Source: Diphasiastrum complanatum | Taxonomy: Eukaryota; Streptophyta; Lycopodiopsida; Lycopodiales; Lycopodiaceae | Length of the DNA stretch: 58,406 bases | Assembly: GCA_029204225.1 (NCBI GenBank) | Contig: MU833290.1 | Span: 1 to 58,406, forward strand | Direction: 5' to 3' | Part shown: piece by piece, positions 56,982 through 58,406 of the stretch | How the letters are laid out: every line of letters starts with the position of its first letter | Numbering within the stretch: the stretch's first letter is position 1 | Translations under genes and position numbers: made by a program | Notes under the pieces: model-generated | The model's database searches: none | What the model saw: the letters and a program-made list of their open reading frames with translations, nothing else | Told to the model about the DNA's origin: nothing

Positions 56982-58304
56982 GTGACCAAGCCCCTTAGGC
57001 CACAGTTCAGTTTGCGATGGAATGGACGAGACAAGTCCATGTTGCCCTTGATTGTAGCATTCAACCTGTACAATTTAGTGTTGGGCTCCCTTATACCATC
57101 CGCAATAACTTTGAACTTCTGGTTCACATCTTTCACAAAGCAACGATCGTGGGCAAATTCTAGTTTCAACTTTTGATCAGTAATAACACAACAGAAAGTA
57201 GATTTTTCTTCAAACTTGGTACATCTCCCTGATCATCCTGCTTTTGCCATCAGGTAGTTGGATTGAAACGGTGCCTATCCCCTTGATCTTGCACACATCA
57301 CCATTTGCTTGTGAAACAGACGTTCCATTATCCAACACTTTCAAGCTACTGAACCAATCCTTGTTACCTGTCATGTGTCTTGTGGCTCCTGAGTCAATGT
57401 ACCACGCTTGATCATCTTGATTAGATGACAATGCTGATATGAAGATGCTAGAGTCTTCAATCTCACCTTCGTCGACAAGGTTACCTGCTTGCTTTGGTTT
57501 CCCCTTGCCTGATTCCGCCAGGAATTTCCGACATTCACTCTTCCAATGGCCCTTTTTGCCGCAATGGAAGCACTTGCTCTTCTTCTTGGTCTTGTTGGAA
57601 GATCCCTCATCCTCCTGAGTCTTGGTGAATTGCTGCTTAGAGTTCCTCTTGCCCTTGCCCTTGCCTTGTTTTTGGCGTGTCGCAAGTGCCTGATCATCAG
57701 TGTTTTGATGTCTAGCTTTCACCATTTCTCGTCGTTGCTCTTCCTGCATCAAGATTCCTATGAGCTCGTCAAAGGTTGGCAATCTTTCTCTTGATGCTAT
57801 TCCGCTCACAAACATCTGATAGGGTTCTGCAATGCCGCACAATGCATTGTGCATCAGCTCAACATCACGTATGCGCTCACCATTAGAGTGCAGTTCATCC
57901 CTCATTGTCTTGATTCTGGTCATATACGTCTGAATGTGCTCTCCTTGCTCCATGCGGGCACTATTCAATTTTGACTTCAGAAACATGATTATTGACGGAT
58001 TTGACATTTCGAACGGCTCCTTTAGCACATCCCATGCATGTCTGGGTGTAACAGCATCACAAATGTGGGTAATGATGTGATCCTTCACTGACAAGTTAAT
58101 GAAGGTCAAAGCTTTCCTCAACTTCTTATCGAACACTTTGATGTCCGCTTCATTTGGCGGTCTTCTCTCATCACCTGTGACGACATCCCACACGTCCTTC
58201 TCCATCAGTATGTTTTTCATTTTGAACTTCCACACTGCATAGTTGGAAATCTCGTCCAATTTGCTACTTTCACTCAAAATGGACTCTCCCATGTTTGCCA
58301 TCAC
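56978..58304 (-). pseudogene. Copia gag-protease of the decayed right-hand element
   Basis: The ATG at 58302-58304 opens MMANMGESILSESSKLDEIS. Next come gag (YAVWKFKMKNILMEKDVWDV), a basic linker, CCHC knuckle CFHCGKKGHWKSEC, protease WYIDSGATRHMTGN and IKGIGTVSIQL, ending at a stop at 57210. The protease C-terminal part resumes at 57169-56978 in another frame. The gag frame itself is intact for 364 codons. The leader reaches the window edge, and the primer site and 5' LTR lie beyond it. Confidence 0.85.
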
Positions 58305-58406
58305 AAAACTGCTTGAAACTTCAACCGTAGACTAAAAGCGATGGAACTCAATCCTATGGCTCTTAATACTTCTGGGCATCAATGGATCTCCACACAGCCG
58401 CTAGGC
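58305..58406 (-). other. Leader of the right-hand Copia
   Basis: Non-coding sequence upstream of the gag start. No primer site is visible before the window ends. Confidence 0.5.

Noticed and set aside
1-58406. tRNA, rRNA and snRNA genes.
   Set aside because: None was seen. tRNA-Met-like strings are only 12-nt primer sites next to LTRs.

Overview
This is nuclear DNA from a land plant. The telomere-type heptamer TTTAGGG occurs at 22677-22697, plant-type Copia and chromovirus Gypsy elements carry tRNA-Met primer sites, and a plant-like alpha/beta-hydrolase gene is split by introns of up to 9.4 kb. Large transposon-filled introns suit a large genome such as a fern or gymnosperm, but the species is a guess. 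Nearly every recognisable sequence is a transposable element, a transposon relic or a fragment of a captured gene. There is one host gene, and it may be broken.

Layout. 1-3.1 kb: Copia debris, mainly a decayed minus-strand gag-pol with its primer site at 3086-3097. 3.66-6.15 kb: a Copia gag fragment fused in frame to a Ser/Thr/Pro-rich ORF, then coiled-coil ORFs and an LTR-like promoter/poly(A) block. 7.78-8.16 kb: a perfect 186-bp inverted repeat with a 2-nt spacer, followed by small palindromes. 8.9-9.2 kb: a short LTR with primer site. 10.1-11.3 kb: a broken C-terminal zinc-finger/nuclease-like tail of a non-LTR-type retroelement.

14.4-31.9 kb: a minus-strand alpha/beta-hydrolase (serine aminopeptidase S33-like) gene recognised from five exons. 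Its 9.4-kb intron holds two neighbouring elements with GC-rich hAT-type terminal inverted repeats. One (21215-25131) carries a truncated DUF659/hAT transposase. The other (17147-21083) carries scrambled fragments of a CLSY/DRD1-type SNF2 chromatin remodeler. The 5.0-kb intron holds an L1 ORF1-like gene and a small unknown ORF next to a 34-nt motif that recurs three times in the window.

34.8-52.9 kb: a three-element nest. A chromodomain Gypsy element (LTRs 34801-35216 and 52528-52945, with unusual AG...CT ends) was split in its protease region by two young Copia elements in opposite orientations, with perfect 5-bp target duplications (gttgc and cctag) and insertion points about 21 bp apart. 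The plus-strand Copia (37287-43148) has LTRs with no difference seen and one open 1316-codon gag-pol, so it is probably recent and autonomous. The minus-strand Copia (43175-49331) has one LTR mismatch and one frameshift in RNase H. 54.28-58.30 kb: a decayed minus-strand Copia running off the right edge.

By LTR divergence the Gypsy is older than its two Copia guests, which agrees with the nesting. The most unusual items are the SNF2 remodeler fragments inside transposon ends, the perfect palindrome, the non-canonical Gypsy LTR ends, and a palindromic G-box shared by the LTRs of both Copias.
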